Source: Climacium dendroides | Lineage: Eukaryota; Streptophyta; Bryopsida; Hypnales; Climaciaceae | NCBI GenBank assembly: GCA_950106755.1 | Contig: OX467083.1 | Coordinates: 15,929,029-15,993,028 of the forward strand | DNA length: 64,000 bases | Direction: 5' to 3' | In this document: one piece after another, positions 35,566 through 48,571 of the stretch | Position numbering within the stretch: the stretch's first letter is position 1 | How the letters are laid out: each line of letters opens with the position of its first letter | Made by a program: the position numbers and the translations under genes | Notes under the pieces: model-generated | Told to the model about the DNA's origin: nothing | Database searches by the model: none | What the model saw: the letters and a program-made list of their open reading frames with translations, nothing else

Positions 35566-35726
35566 CAATTCAATTGGCCAAGGATTCATTACACCTACAA
35601 GAGGACAGAAGCAAGCTTCATCTACCTTGCACCATCATGCACCACCAACAAATGAAAGCATATCCTACTAAGAGGATTTACACCATCATTTAGGCAGGTG
35701 TAATGAATCCTCATCTGGTTGAATTG
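35566..35726. mobile_element. Short inverted-repeat element, 160 bp
   Basis: Perfect 16-bp arms AGGATTCATTACACCT (35581-35596) and AGGTGTAATGAATCCT (35696-35711), extended outward by CAATTCAA / TTGAATTG. The inside is noncoding. It directly precedes a TACACTAA-family copy. Confidence 0.6.
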
Positions 35727-35744
35727 AGGATGCTCTTATAATGG

Positions 35745-35864
35745 TACACTAATAATAATATTGAATATTTGATTTTAGAAGGCTATAGGTTTTATTCACT
35801 ATAAATATTTTCATGAAAGAATAAATTATTTAGTGTAGGTAGCACTAAATATCATTATTAGTAT
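35745..35864. mobile_element. TACACTAA-family short copy
   Basis: Left end TACACTAATAATAATATTG and right end (C)ATTATTAGTATA are near inverse; the internal word GGCTATAGGTTTT matches the copies at 31263-32031 and 46376-46585. 120 bp, probably an internally deleted member. Confidence 0.6.
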
Positions 35865-37186
35865 AATGTTGATGTATTGGTAGACACATGTTGCATGGTG
35901 CACTTACATCAGAGTGTACTACCATAGGTAAATTAGAGCATGCTTCCATTGATGTGTTGGAGTTCCCAACATCGAACATACAAGTATTTTATATAGAGGT
36001 GAGAGTTTGAGCCAAGCCTCAAAAGTCCCCCTCCAACCCTCCTCTAGACTCCAACCTTAGTTTTTTCTGCCATTTAGAGCAACTTTTTTTTGGTACTATG
36101 GGACTAGCTTGCACCATTTCAAAATAAATTTCTACTTTTTCACCCAAAAAAGTAATATTTTTTCACACAATTTTTTTTGTTTCTATTCAAAATGTGAATG
36201 AAGTCACCAAATTGGATGAAGAAGTGCATAAATGTAATTGAAATGTATTTTGTGGTAAAAAAAGATGGATGAATGTAGACATACAATGCTTCACCAAATT
36301 TTAAGTGATCATCACATTGGTACTTTCTCAAAAAGTAAAAAAAAGGCTAGTGTAGAGTTGGAGGGCTTGGACATGTGGTTGGATGGATTTAATTTTATGA
36401 AGAAGACAAAAATTTGATTGTATAGTAGCTGATCCATTTCCAACCATCATCCCATTTCTAATCTATAGGTTGTTTTCTTTCCTTGAAGTTGTGCTTTCTT
36501 TTTGTGAAGTTGTGGTAGAATTCAAGGAGTAGTTGTGGTGCATTATGATCGGTTGTGAGGCTATGAATATTGCAATTAGTCCTTGGTCAATTTTGCAATT
36601 AGACTATGGTCATAAATTGAAAGGTCTATATCACCATTACAGGTCAAAGAGAATCTTTCATCTTTCACTAAAATTTACAATAATTTTATTGTGTATAATA
36701 AAAATTTGAAAAAAATATACAATCCTTCCAAACTCTATTTTACTACATGGGAAAAAAATCCGCACTAAAAAACCTGCGCTCTAAATATACCTAATTGCTT
36801 AAGTGGTTTAGAAATGGGTTAGCTACCTTAGTTCCACTAAATTTGTTGCTATATTCCTCAAATCTAAAAGTTGTGCTAGCCTCTATAGTCCCAAAGTCCC
36901 TATGGGGGACTCTTTGGATTTCAGGTAGGCTCATTTGATCTCAATTTTTGACATAATTCTTTGAAACTTTTTTTGAAGATAGTAAATCGGTTTAGCTTTC
37001 TAGAAATATAATTTTCATTTCAATCAGTGCTCAAAAACAAAAGTTATGCTATCATGAGTCTAAAAAACAACTCGAGGGGCAACCCAAAAAAATCACAAAA
37101 AATCAATTTTTTTTATAATTTATAATTTTTTTTCTTAAAGATTATACCTTTGTCTACATCTAAAGTTTTGGTTCATTCCATTTGGA
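35865..37186. other. AT-rich spacer, no gene
   Basis: No gene seen. A small imperfect hairpin (CCAAAGTCCC and GGGGACTCTTTGG, 36891-36917) is the only structured site. Confidence 0.6.
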
Positions 37187-37464
37187 CTACACTAAAATTG
37201 GAAAATAGTGTTGGGTGATAATTAGTATTGTAGTGAATTGGATCATAGTTTTAACTTATTATATTACCATTCCAACTTCTATATTTTGTTCCTACCTAAC
37301 ACTAAATACACTCTCGTAGAAATGTTGAAATGACCAAATGTTACTATAGAGCTAAAATAGTGTTAGAATGAGTAAATAATGTTCTAACACTAACCTTGCA
37401 AATCACAATTAGTGTTATTGTTGACAATTAGTGTAGCCAACACTGTTTACCAATTTTAGTGTAG
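37187..37464. mobile_element. CTACACTAAAATTGG-tipped inverted-repeat element, 278 bp
   Basis: Ends CTACACTAAAATTGG and CCAATTTTAGTGTAG are perfect inverse copies, and pairing continues (AATAGTGTTGG on the left, CCAACACTGTTTA on the right). Internal AATTAGTGT words are repeated several times. The tips resemble those of the TACACTAA family, so I group them loosely. Confidence 0.72.
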
Positions 37465-39043
37465 TGATGGAATGTTATGTACAATCTTAGTTTTTCAGGC
37501 AATCTAAGTGTCATATATATATTTTTTAAATCTTGAATTCATCACTTTAAATGCAAATATCTTGCAATCTAGGAGGTCAAAGTTCCTGAAATTTTTCCCG
37601 CTCATTCTGATACTAGTGTAGTACAAGATCTTACGATTAGATGTATAAAAAAACAAAAACAAAAAAAATAATTATTAAATTTTTTGCTCTTTGCAATAGA
37701 AATGACAGTTTTGAGTGGATTTTGGTGGGAAAAAAAGCCTTAGGACTTAGACTTTAGGGGCTAGGGAATCCAGAAAGGCGCATTGGGGAATCCGCAAGCT
37801 TTGCCCAATGGAAACAAGTTGCCCCCCATGGAAACAGGGCTCCTATTGAGCCGGTAAGATCAGAACCCAAACAAAAGCCCAAACAAGCTTCCACTGACTT
37901 TACCTCCCACTCACTATTCCCCGCATGCATATCCAAATCCAGTACAGTCCAGTATGGGGGAGCATATCTTATTAAGGTAGGTAGGTGGCTCAGAAACCGC
38001 CCCTCTTCTTTAGACTGTCCTGTAGGTAGCTGTCGAATGGATGCAAGTTGATGCTTCAATGGACTTCTTTTCGTCTGTCCATGAATTCAAGAAAAATTGT
38101 TTTTTTATTTTATTGCAAGAGCCAATCATTGTCTTTGGTTTCTGCACATTTCTTCATAAGTCACAAAGGGGATTGATTTCAGGACACCTACGGTCACAAA
38201 TAGGTGCCTATGACCTGAATCTTTTGAAAATTCATAGGTAATTAAAAGATGCTTGGAAAAATACGGAGCTACTTGTGTTGTATTCCGCATCTATTTTTCT
38301 TTCTCGGAAAAATGAGTTAAAAATCATTTCGTCCATGTGAAAACCTGTGAAAAAGGTGAATCAGCTCTTGAAAGGTTGCCTTTTAGAGCCTCCTACGTTA
38401 GAATTATTCACTCTCGGAACATACACTCACTATCAGAGGATTCAGAGCTTTGAAGGTTCAGGTTCATTTTTGTCCATGCAGCCAAGATCCTACATTCATC
38501 AGCCAAGTGCCACGTAGCCACAAGTGGACATAGGGGGTCCCCCAGGAATTTCACGAGACTGGGTTGTCATTGGCCACCTGGCGGAATCTCAAGAGCTGGG
38601 AACTGTTTCAGTAGGCCTTAGAAAAAAACAAAAATAGGCCTAGGAAGAAAACGTACAGTCGTAGAGCCAGGCAGACTAAATATAAGATGCAGTATATTCC
38701 CGATATTCAGTTACTCTGGATTCTAGACCCCACCCACCGTTTTTACAGGCCTGAGGATATTCTCCCAATACTGTACCAACAAAATTCACACCCTAGCAAC
38801 CGTCGCATTAATTTCGGAACTTACCAGACCTGTTTGTGAAGCCACGCATTAACAATGTAGTTCAGATTTTTTTTTTCCCTCATAAAATTATATATATATA
38901 TATATATATATAGTGCTGCTTCATGTCTCTCTAAAACCCGCCAAATCAGGCATAATTCTTGTCCCATTGAAAAACTTTGTTTATTGATTTTGACCTTGCA
39001 AAAATTTCTAGGATTCCATTGTTGTCACTAACCTTTAAACCAT
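37465..39043. other. Spacer with GC-richer segment, no recognised gene
   Basis: 37740-38050 and 38400-38840 are richer in GC than the surroundings, with a minus-strand frame at 37754-38059 that has no domain I know. An AT dinucleotide microsatellite (about 12 units) is at 38889-38911. These could be remnants of an unidentified element. Confidence 0.4.
38889..38911. repeat. (TA)n microsatellite
   Basis: About 11-12 uninterrupted TA units. Confidence 0.9.
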
Positions 39044-39222
39044 GGCCAGGGAGAGTTGACCCCTTCATTGCCCCGGCCAGGGTTAATTGTGAAAAAAAAC
39101 TCCTTATTTTTTTGCCATGATTTTTTATATTTCTACACTGCCCCAAGCTAATTTGGGGCCGCTGATTGCAAATCTGAATTCAGAATTTGCAAAAAAGTTC
39201 ATCTGATTGCAAATAAAAAAAT
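39044..39222 (-). mobile_element. GGCCAGGG-family element F5, truncated
   Basis: Begins GGCCAGGGAGAGTTGACCCC and then GGCCAGGGTTAATTGTG, followed by the same interior as F2 (CTAATTTGGGGCCGCTGATTG, ATCTGATTGCAAATAAAAAA). It stops at about 39222 with no second end, so one arm is lost. Confidence 0.65.
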
Positions 39223-40062
39223 AATGTGCTTGGTGTGTTTGGAAAGCCCTCAGAGAGTGTATATACACAAAGCAAATTTTATAGCATTTGGACCTATGGA
39301 ATAAGAGATTTGACTAAGTTTTAAAGTTGTTATTGGACCAAAAATTATAAAATTTGATGAAAAACAAACAATTAGTTGTATAGAGCCATTGAGCCATTAG
39401 GCAATCAAGCACATACTAGGTTAACAAGCTAGAACACTTTTGGCCTCTACAATATCACATTGATACTTTTATTTAAAAAAGCTATTTACTGATACAATAT
39501 TTTCACTATACTTTACCTTTTACTACTCATTCTTATTGCATTCTTATTACAGTATGAAACGTGTATCTATAATAGATCTGTAATATTGTTAAATATAGCA
39601 GCATTATAAGAAATGAAAATGAAGAGTCTTCATCGTTCACATGATCGCCACATTAGCAGCATGTAGAAATCCTAAAAAAAGTAAAATTATTACGCTGAAA
39701 ACAAGTCCCAACTGACGCGTGCTCTGTGTTTGTGCCCGCCATGGCGAGGCTTTTGCGTCGGTGATGGCCGGTGCTTTCCCTGGAAAGTGAAAAGACGGTG
39801 AACTCTTTGCAGTTGCCAGTGGTGAAAACCTCCATCGCGACTGATCTCGGGCTTCTCTAACTGAAAACGAAGATTCTCCGTCATTTGTGTCAGTAAACTA
39901 AACTAAACTTTCATCGCTATGAATTCGGGAGGACGAAGCCAACTGAAGGCTGCGACGTTGCACGGCTTCCTCTGCTCCTCTGATTCGGGTGCGTCAGGCC
40001 AGAGAGAACGCATCTTGCGTGGACACAGTTTGAAGACTTCAAGTGCACAGGCCAAAAGCTTA
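39223..40062. promoter_or_regulatory. Upstream region of the phosphoethanolamine N-methyltransferase gene
   Basis: AT-rich to about 39640, then increasingly GC-rich toward the gene. Short minus-strand frames (39653-39884, 39917-40108) are composition effects. I cannot fix the transcription start; the sharp composition change near 39700 suggests the promoter lies between 39600 and 40050. Confidence 0.35.
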
Positions 40063-40181
40063 ATGTAAGCTTAATGTGCGCAGAGCTAATGTAGATCCTC
40101 ACCTCCACTGCGAACTCGTAATAACCTAATCTGGTTTACATGCCCCTGCGCTCCGTCGCTTCTGGCGTCCGGTCTTGCTAA
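40063..40181 (+). promoter_or_regulatory. Short upstream ORFs in the PEAMT leader
   Basis: Going left to right: a minimal start-stop ATGTAA at 40063-40068, a six-residue ORF at 40073-40093, and a 13-residue ORF at 40140-40181 (MPLRSVASGVRSC). No further ATG occurs until the main start at 40426. Plant PEAMT mRNAs are known for a conserved leader ORF (25 codons in Arabidopsis) that mediates repression by phosphocholine; whether the 13-residue ORF corresponds to it is unproven. It matters only if transcription starts upstream of 40063 or 40140. Confidence 0.4.
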
Positions 40182-40425
40182 GAAGTCGCTTAAGATTCCC
40201 TTCCACAGCTTTCTTGATTGGCAGTCAAGATACACTAGCTCATTGTGCATTTCCTTGGTACAGAGGTTTACGAGCTCGCCAGAACTGCGACAGAAGCCAG
40301 AGCGTGCGGCAGAGGTTGCGCCTCGAGTGGTGAAGGTTTTACCTCTTCGGTGGCAAGAAAAGAACAGAGAGCTGCAGTTCGGTGTTCGTGTTGCGGATTT
40401 GTGCTTCTTTTTCTGGTCGAGAATC

Positions 40426-43400
40426 ATGGCGGTCTACAGTAAGCTCGTGATCGTGCATTTCGCCTTTCTTGATTGTTTCTTGTTTCTATTGGTTTGGTTG
40501 CTCGGCTGATTTGCTGTGGGAGCATGTTGTTGTGTTTATTGGAGTTGGAACGCACTTTATCTTGAAGAAACATAGTTTGTAGTGAATGTGAAGGGAAGCG
40601 GACTGCCGGGGAGTCGTGAAGTTACGAGCGCGCGGAATGTTTTGTCTCAGTTGTGGAAATAGAGTGTAATTTGGAATTTCAGTTTTAGTGTGTTTTGTTG
40701 TGACTTTATACGACAACGGTGATCAGGACATTTACTATGGAATTGAGGTGTTTGACGTTGGGAGTCGTGAGTGTGTGATGTCGCTGTACATGTTCAGCAT
40801 TGCTTGCTCGATTTTGTCTAATAGAGCTCCTGTGACCTGCGATATGTTGTGATGCTTTTGACTGTGGAAGTGTAGGGGTGACTCTGTGTGAGTGGCGTAT
40901 GCAAGCTTAAGTAGTTCTGTTGTTTTTCCTGAGAGAGACTTTGTTGTCTGACGTTTTTTGTTCTCATTGAAGCGGATAGATGCGTGTTTTGACCTCTGCT
41001 TTTGTTGCTTACAGGCGAGCGTACTCTTCAGTCCAACTACTGGAAGGAGCACTCCGTGGATCCAAGCGTGGAGGCTATGATGCTTGATTCACAGGCTTCC
41101 AAGCTTGACCTGGAAGAGCGGCCTGAGGTATGTCAATTTCGTCTGCCACTGTCATAGTTACAGTTTTTCTTCAGTTGGAATCTTCCCGCAGGAAGGTAGA
41201 TTGCCGCACTGCACTAGTGATTGTGCTCTGGTTTGACGGCTTCTACCTCATTTATTGTTGGTCCCGTGAATGTTGTTCCGCCAGGAATGCATTTATGACG
41301 TCAAGAATTGGTTTGTGATCATTTTTTATGGTTCTATCAGATTCTTGCGCTGTTGCCACCATACAAAGGCAAAGACGTCATTGAGCTTGGAGCAGGTATT
41401 GGTCGGTTCACCGGGGAACTTGCGAAGACTGCAGGCCACGTGGTCGCTATGGACTTTATGGATAATCTTATCAAGAAGGTATTGTCAACGGATGATAGTT
41501 GGTGCTTGCCGGGATACTTGCGTCCTGGCACAAATCTTATTGTTTGTTATGTTCATTGGGATAAACTTGTTGATCAATCTTTCTGCTGTGAACAAAGGCA
41601 CTAACAAATTGATCATTTGGATTTCAGAATGAGGACGTGAATGGTCATTACAAGAACATTGAGTTCAAATGCTCAGATGTCACTTCCCCTGATCTGGATA
41701 TTGCTTCTGGTTCTACGGATCTCGTGTTCTCCAACTGGCTACTCATGTACCTATCTGACGAAGAGGTAGCAACATTGACGCAGCGTATTATGAAGTGGCT
41801 CAGGCCTGGTGGGTACATTTTCTTCAGGGAGTCGTGCTTTCACCAGTCTGGAGACCACAAGCGAAAGAACAACCCTACTCACTACCGGCAGCCGAGTGAT
41901 TACACCAAGGTACTCGTTTTTCCTATTCTGTTAAGGTACTCTCTTAGTTGTTGGCCTTTCTTATTTTTAGATGAGATTTGCTCTGTAAGCTGATTTCCTT
42001 TGCGGTCAGAAATGTAAACGCTGTTCTCTGGTCAAGCACTGCAGGTCTTTGAGCAGACTCAAGTCCAGGAAGATGACACCTTCTACGAGTTCGCGTTGGT
42101 TGGATGTAAGTGTGTTGGCACTTATGTGCGCAACAAGAGAAACCAGAATCAGGTAGGAATGGGGCTATGAATTCAATTTTGCTGCACTATGGATGTCAAT
42201 TCTTCAGTTCTAGAACTGTGGAACCGGCTTATGTTAGTAATGTCCTGCATTAATGGCGTTTCTAACAACTTCCGCATTTTTGCAGGTGTGCTGGTTGTGG
42301 CAGAAAGTGCTTTCAGAGGGGCCTGCCTCTAAGAATTTCCAAAAGTTTTTGGACACCCAACAGTACACAGCAACCGGAATTCTGAGATATGAGCGCATCT
42401 TTGGAGAGGGATTCGTGAGTACCGGTGGCATGGGTAAGGACTATGACATACTTTGGTGCATCTGGGAATCATGGTCGTCAAAGATTTTGAAGTGTATTCC
42501 GGCATAATCTGCGTCCAGTGCCTACATTGCTTGGATATGCGCAGCTCTTGAACATCAATGCGTGCCCCTTTTTGGCATTCAAGTGTACAACTATCAGGCA
42601 GAGTTTTCCGTTCAGGATACTGTGAGCTTACTGTTGTCATGGTATGTTGATATTGCAGAAACTACCAAGGAGTTTGTAAGCATGTTGGATTTTAAACCGG
42701 GGCAACGAGTTCTCGACGTGGGATGTGGGATCGGAGGTGGCGATTTCTACATGGCCGAAGAATTCGATGCGGAAGTTGTTGGCATTGACCTGTCTGTAAA
42801 TATGATTTCCTTCGCGCTTGAGCGATCAATTGGCAGGAAATGTGCCATCGAGTTTGAGGTTGGAGACTGCACTAAGATTAACTATCCTGCCGCTTCTTTT
42901 GATGTGGTCTACAGCCGTGACACCATTCTGCACATCCAGGTAGACTGTTGTCCATTAATTTTTTTTCTCGAATTTGAGTTAATCCTGTGCATCAGTATTT
43001 TCTTGATTCAAACCAGTTTTCGTATGTTTTTTTTCCTCTTAAGATAGGAATATACCCTAGTGCTTTATTTTGTGATCACCAGTTCAATTTTACTGGCATT
43101 CACATTCCATGCAGATGATTTGAGTATTAGTGTTAGTGAGAGCCTTTAGTGATATGAAGGATGCTGTAGAGTATGGAGCTTCTGACGAAGTTGCAATCAT
43201 GAATAAACGGTCATTAATCGAGCAGACTGTGAGGTTTGACTGCTCGAGGGGATATCAATGAGGTGGAAGAAGACTAATAGAAAGAGTTTTTGAATGGCAG
43301 GACAAACCGGAACTGTTCAGACGTATGTTCAAATGGTTGAAACCTGGAGGCCGTGTTCTCATCAGTGACTACTGCAGAGCTCCATCTACTCCATCAGAGG

Positions 43401-44109
43401 AGTTCGCGGCATACATCAAGCAGAGGGGTTATGACCTTCACACTGTCGAAGCGTATGGACAGGTATATTTGATTTGTGACGAAATGGAATTGTAGAATTC
43501 GAGCTTGACATGGTGTTTTATGCTCGTTGGACGTTCCGGGAATTGAGTTAAATTGGAATGCACAACTGTCGTTGTACTATTATTAACAGGTATTTGATTG
43601 TAACCAGATGTTGCAAGCCGCTGGGTTCATAGATGTGTTGGCTGAGGATCGGACACATCAGGTAAGATATTTGAGAGCTCTTTTGGTGGAATGTGCAATT
43701 CCCCTAGTCGATTTTACTACGGAACGCATTGTGCCATGCCCAGCTTCTTATCTCACTTGAATGTTGCAGTTCGTGGAAGTGTTGAAGAGAGAGCTCGCTG
43801 CAACTGAGAAAAATCGCGACAAGTTCATTGAAGACTTCTCAGAGGTACCTTCATGCTTTTTACTTTCAGATTTGTCCCCGAACAAATAGGTTAAATCGTT
43901 ATCATGCAAGAGATAGACTAGTCGTGGTTCACTTCTATGCAGTTGATACAAAGCTGTGGACTTGAAAGAATTTAATCCTCCATGGGACACGCTTATGATT
44001 GGCAATCATGCAGGATGACTACAATTATATCGTAAACGGATGGGAGAGCAAACTGAAACGACAAAATGAACAGAAGTGGGGTCTCTTTGCTGGGCACAAG
44101 CCCCTGTGA
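40426..44109 (+). CDS. PEAMT: Phosphoethanolamine N-methyltransferase, 11 exons, 489 aa
   Basis: Exons: 40426-40438, 41015-41127, 41341-41478, 41628-41909, 42045-42152, 42286-42433, 42659-42939, 43301-43462, 43608-43661, 43770-43844, 44014-44109; 1470 nt, all junctions GT-AG and phases consistent. The enzyme transfers three methyl groups from S-adenosylmethionine to phosphoethanolamine to make phosphocholine, in the cytosol, for phosphatidylcholine, choline and in some plants glycine betaine. The protein has the plant two-domain layout: the first SAM site [11 protein letters not shown] at about 55-65, with [10 protein letters not shown] and [12 protein letters not shown], and the second SAM site [11 protein letters not shown] at about 285-295, with [12 protein letters not shown] and [13 protein letters not shown]. 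Length equals the usual 490 aa. The first coding exon has only four codons. Nothing is broken. Assignment is very firm. Confidence 0.97.
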
Positions 44110-45420
44110 GTGTAGTTGTAATTTCTTCCCTGCGTTGTGGCAGACTGTCGTAAAGGTACTGTGAGCAGGTTTCTCGATAGTCTTCTGCAGTAGCGCATAA
44201 TTGAAGTACATCAGGAGAATAGCTACTGCGTCTCATGCATAGATGCTAGAAGAAACATACGATATCAATAAAGCAGCACTGTATTTTCCTTACTGTATAT
44301 TCTAGGAAACTCTCCTTAAAAAATTGCTCATTCCAAGTTTCCAAGTGATGGTATGAAAGTCAAATCTTTGTATGGATGCACTTAACGTTCTATTCCTCTG
44401 TTGATGACTGCTGATTAGAAACTATCACACTTGACCCGACGGAAGTGCCCACCCTCGGAAGAAACGAATGTCGTTTCGTCTCATCTGCAGGTAAAGACAG
44501 TCATGCACCTAATTTGAATTATTATGCTTATATGATTGATGCGCATGCTTGTCACGTGCAAACTATATTCAGAACATCACTGTAAGAATAATTCAATCAA
44601 GACAAGACTTGACACAATAAGTTGTCTGAGGATAGCAGCAATTGGGAAGGGCAACATTATAAGCTGATCTACTTTCACACTACTACGATGTGCATTGTTG
44701 TCACAACTATGGCATCCCAGCCTGGGCATGATTCCTGCTTACTACTACTGTTCCTGTTCTCCTTAATTTTTTCATCAATCCATCCATCCCACAACATTAA
44801 ATTAGTTTTTTTGCTTTTGTTTGCTTGTTTGTTATGGTGAGATCTACGGTGTTGGAAAGCTCTCTATGAGGAGGCTTTGCTTTGTTGCATGTGGACCACG
44901 GTGTGAAAGTTATTGAATTTTGAAGTTTTTATGAATTAAAATTTTAGAAATTCATTTTTATTTTTTATTTTGATTCTGGCAACAGCAGAGGGCACACTAG
45001 TAATACATTGAAATTCACTATCTTCTATTTAAAAGTTGGTTCAACTCGTGAAATCTTGGATGTGCACAATGCTTCCTTGAAGGCCTTATGATGATATTAA
45101 AAAGTTCTATTGTTGACCCCATAGTTGCAAGATTTGCAGGTAGCTCCACTACGAGAGACTTTGTCCTAGCATTGGCTTGTTTTTTCAATTAATTCCTCAC
45201 ATATAGCCTTTGTTAATGAAAGCCTCTTCTCTTTTGGTTCAAAGTCAAGAAATCAATAAAACAATTGTTTGCAGTAACTAGTAAATGATTGAGGGGTCTT
45301 GAATTAATTGTTGATGTACTAGACAATGTGCTTACCACTTTTTTAAGTTTGTAATAAAAGAAAAGAACTAAGGGTTAGAACCAACTTATTTGAAGGAGTT
45401 CATTTCAAAAACTATTTGTA
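44110..45420. other. 3' flank of PEAMT, then AT-rich spacer
   Basis: An AATAAA-containing stretch near 44268 could serve for polyadenylation. Beyond about 44500 I see no gene; the frame at 44622-44840 is hydrophobic without a domain. Confidence 0.5.
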
Positions 45421-45424
45421 AATG

Positions 45425-45635
45425 TTTAACCCCTAAACGTTGGGGTTGGGCTTGGGACTGTGGAAATCAATCCTTTTGAAACTGTGTGACATCATCTAGT
45501 TTGAAAAAACCAAAAATATTCATTGGGAGTCAAACAACTATAGAAGATTTCCCCTTTCCACCCCTAATTCCGAGGATGAATAGTTGCATTTTTGTCCTAC
45601 ACAGGAGAATTCCTTGTCATTCATCGGACGTCAAT
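45425..45635 (+). repeat. Fifth copy of the ~215-bp dispersed repeat
   Basis: The same ordered words as in the 28376-29330 cluster: GTGGAAATCAATCC, CATTGGGAGTCAAAC, GAGGATGAATAGTTGCA and TTGTCATTCATCGG. It lies about 16 kb from the cluster. Confidence 0.72.
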
Positions 45636-45639
45636 GTCC

Positions 45640-45707
45640 GCATCGACATTCAAGGATTAAACCACACCAATTTGCATCGACATTCAAGGATTAAACCACA
45701 TCAATCT
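45640..45707 (+). repeat. 34-bp tandem repeat, two units
   Basis: GCATCGACATTCAAGG plus the rest of the unit, repeated at 45640 and 45674 with two late changes. Confidence 0.85.
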
Positions 45708-46375
45708 TTGTGTTAATCTAAAATGCATTTCTTTCACCTCAATTTGATTTGTGAAAATAGGCAAAGGTTTTCATCATGAAATAATTAATACTTTACAATA
45801 TTGTTAATCAATGTAAGTGTGGTGTCTATGATAAAGAAATGTTATATGACATCTAATGAAAGCACAATGATTTATTCTAATACTATTTTTGATATTGATT
45901 TATCCATGTAGTGTGTAGTTCACCAATTTATCAAAATTGCACTATTTTTTAATAATCTTTAAAGGATGTTGAAAACATTTGTCTTCTTGATGCATAATGC
46001 ACATTTTAAGATACAAAGATGTATTTGAAGGTGCAATAAAACTCTAATTGAGTTGAATTCTTTTGTGATCTCATAATGTATCAATAAAAGAGCTACATAT
46101 ATATATATTAAAATTATTTTGTACTTTGTTATGTGATTTTTATAAGCTCCAAATGACATGACAATATATGCACTCAGTAGGCATGTCAATTGTGAGGGTA
46201 GCAAAATACACCCTTTTTATAATAAACATCACTAAAGGTACATTCTCACTTGGCATTTGTAAACAATGGGTATTAAAAGGTGAGATCTTTATTACTTTGG
46301 AAAACTATGTTTAATAGTAGGAAGAGGTAATTCATTTTGGTTTGGTAAAATCATGATAGATATTTGTAATTTGTC

Positions 46376-46585
46376 CACACTAATTGATTTAAAAAAGCTA
46401 TAGGTTTTGACTTTTGATGAAGATTTTTATCAACTATGTTTTTAGAGCCCCCCTTCTTTGAACAATATTGAAGAGACCTCCTTCTTTAATCAATATTGAT
46501 ACCTATGCTCTTGATAAGAAACTTCATCAAGAATAAAAACTTATAGATTTGAGTGTGGTAACACTAAATTTCATTATTAGTGTAA
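46376..46585. mobile_element. TACACTAA-family copy
   Basis: Left end CACACTAATTGATTTAAAA followed by AGCTATAGGTTTTGAC; right end GAATAAAAACTTATAG ... TCATTATTAGTGTAA. The arms pair like those of 31263-32031, but the interior is shorter and contains an internal duplication (CTTCTTT with AATCAATATTGA). Confidence 0.62.
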
Positions 46586-48560
46586 TGAGATAGTATTTTG
46601 CTTGAGATTTTTATGCATCATTTACAACTCCTTTGTACAATGTTTGGATGACTTGCTTAGTAGAGTGTTTGGAAGAATTTGAGTTTTGTAAAGTTTGGGC
46701 GTTCATAGTTTAACACTTGTAATAGCTTATTCAAGATTGTAAGTGGAGGTTAATCTTTTAATATTCAATGTTATCACTAGTACAAACAATGTCCACAGTG
46801 AGGTAGGTGACAATGGTTGTGACTATGTGGATGGTTGGCTTTTTAAATTTTTCTTGAATATAAGTTAGTCTTTTTGTTGAGACTTTCATTTCCAAATGTT
46901 GTTAGCCAATTTTTAGACTTAAATGTTTCATTTTTTTTGGGTCCTAAAGACATGATCCCATCATTTTCAAGGATAATTGACATTGTAGCTTTTCCATTCT
47001 AATAATGACATGTGAAATGATGAATTCAGTAGTCTCCAACTTCAGTGTGCATCAATACCTGACTTTGAAGTCAAAGTCTTGACAAAAGAGATCCCTACCT
47101 AATAGTATGATGTCTTGTAGTATGTATGGGACAATGCCTCAAGAAGAGGGGATTTCACAAAGAAAATGTCACCAAAGAAGACAAAGTTTGATAAAGAGGT
47201 GCTAATTTTTGCAAAATCCTTAACAATGAGTGGCATTGCTTGGAGTAAACTACAAAGGGGAAATCCTCCTCATAAAGATATTTTCTAGTAGGCTCCTAAG
47301 AATCTTACAAGGCTATCACATACCCACCAAAGAACATTGTGCCCCCAAATCAACCTAGGGATTAAGCTTCAAAGCAATTGAGCCATAGAGTGGTTGATCA
47401 ATCATTTAGTTGGTGATTGAAATAACTACAAATAAGGGTGTATTTATAAGGATAGAATTTGTGATTGAAAACGATGTGGAAAATAGTGTGTTGTAGAATA
47501 TTATTTGGATGAACAATATCCATTGTGATATCAATGACAAATTGTTGAATTGATAATTTAAGCCTCATTTTGTTGCACAACAATTGATGACTACAATCAA
47601 CAATTGGTATTTGATGGCTATAAATTAATTTATATATACACAATTGTATTTTTTGACATTTATTCTCCTTTTCACTTGTAGGCAATTGACATCTAGGTGC
47701 TTCCTATATGTAATTGCTACCATTTTGTAGTTTCACCAAGGTTTGTTATCTTGATTTTAGTCACAATGTTTCTACATGAGTGTGCCTACTTTGTTTTCTT
47801 GGTCACTACAATATTGCTCTATTTGTAACTTCAATTAGAGTCAAACAATTAGGGCAAGGTTATTTTATCTATGTTTGTTGTTCATCAATGTTACTAGATT
47901 GTGTGTTTTGTAGATGATATTACAAACTCACAACAATTTAGGCAGACGTCTATGACCAATAATATTGATTTTGTTAATTTGCGTAAAGGTAAGTGGTCAC
48001 TTACTTAAACTTATAGAGATTGGTTCTTTGAGGCAAAAAAATAATCCCTACCTGTCAATGTATTGTTGTCTTGATTCTAGTCCTTTTTCTTCTAGTATTG
48101 CTCTATTTGACAATCCTTTATTGCATGTGATTGAATCTCTCATGTAGAAGTTGCCTTGTTTTCCATCTATTCTCATTTGAATTTTCTTCAATTGTTCCCT
48201 TAAATTATATGTGCAAAGTAATTGATGATGACTTTGTGGACCTTTCAATTCATTGTAGCTAGAATTTTTGTTTAAATTTGGTTCTAATTTGGGTTCTAGT
48301 TGTTCATGTCTTTGTAGATCCAGATGTTGACATAAATGGCTACAATGTATCTCTTGTTGGAGAATTAGATGCAACAAGTATCAGGTCCTTGAGTCTAATG
48401 ACTTGTTACTTGTTTTCATCCCTTTGTGTAAAGTTCTTATTGAAAGTGATGATAAATATGATAATGAAGGAAAGGAAGATAATACAATTGCTCTAAAGGT
48501 TCCTTCCTTGTTTAACAAGGATTTTCAAAAGTTTTTGCTTCACAATAGAGTTATTCGTAA
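46586..48560. other. AT-rich spacer, no gene
   Basis: No supported gene. Frames at 47398-47685, 47965-48147, 48048-48377 and 48278-48496 show no domain. Confidence 0.55.
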
Positions 48561-48571
48561 AGTACCCAAAA

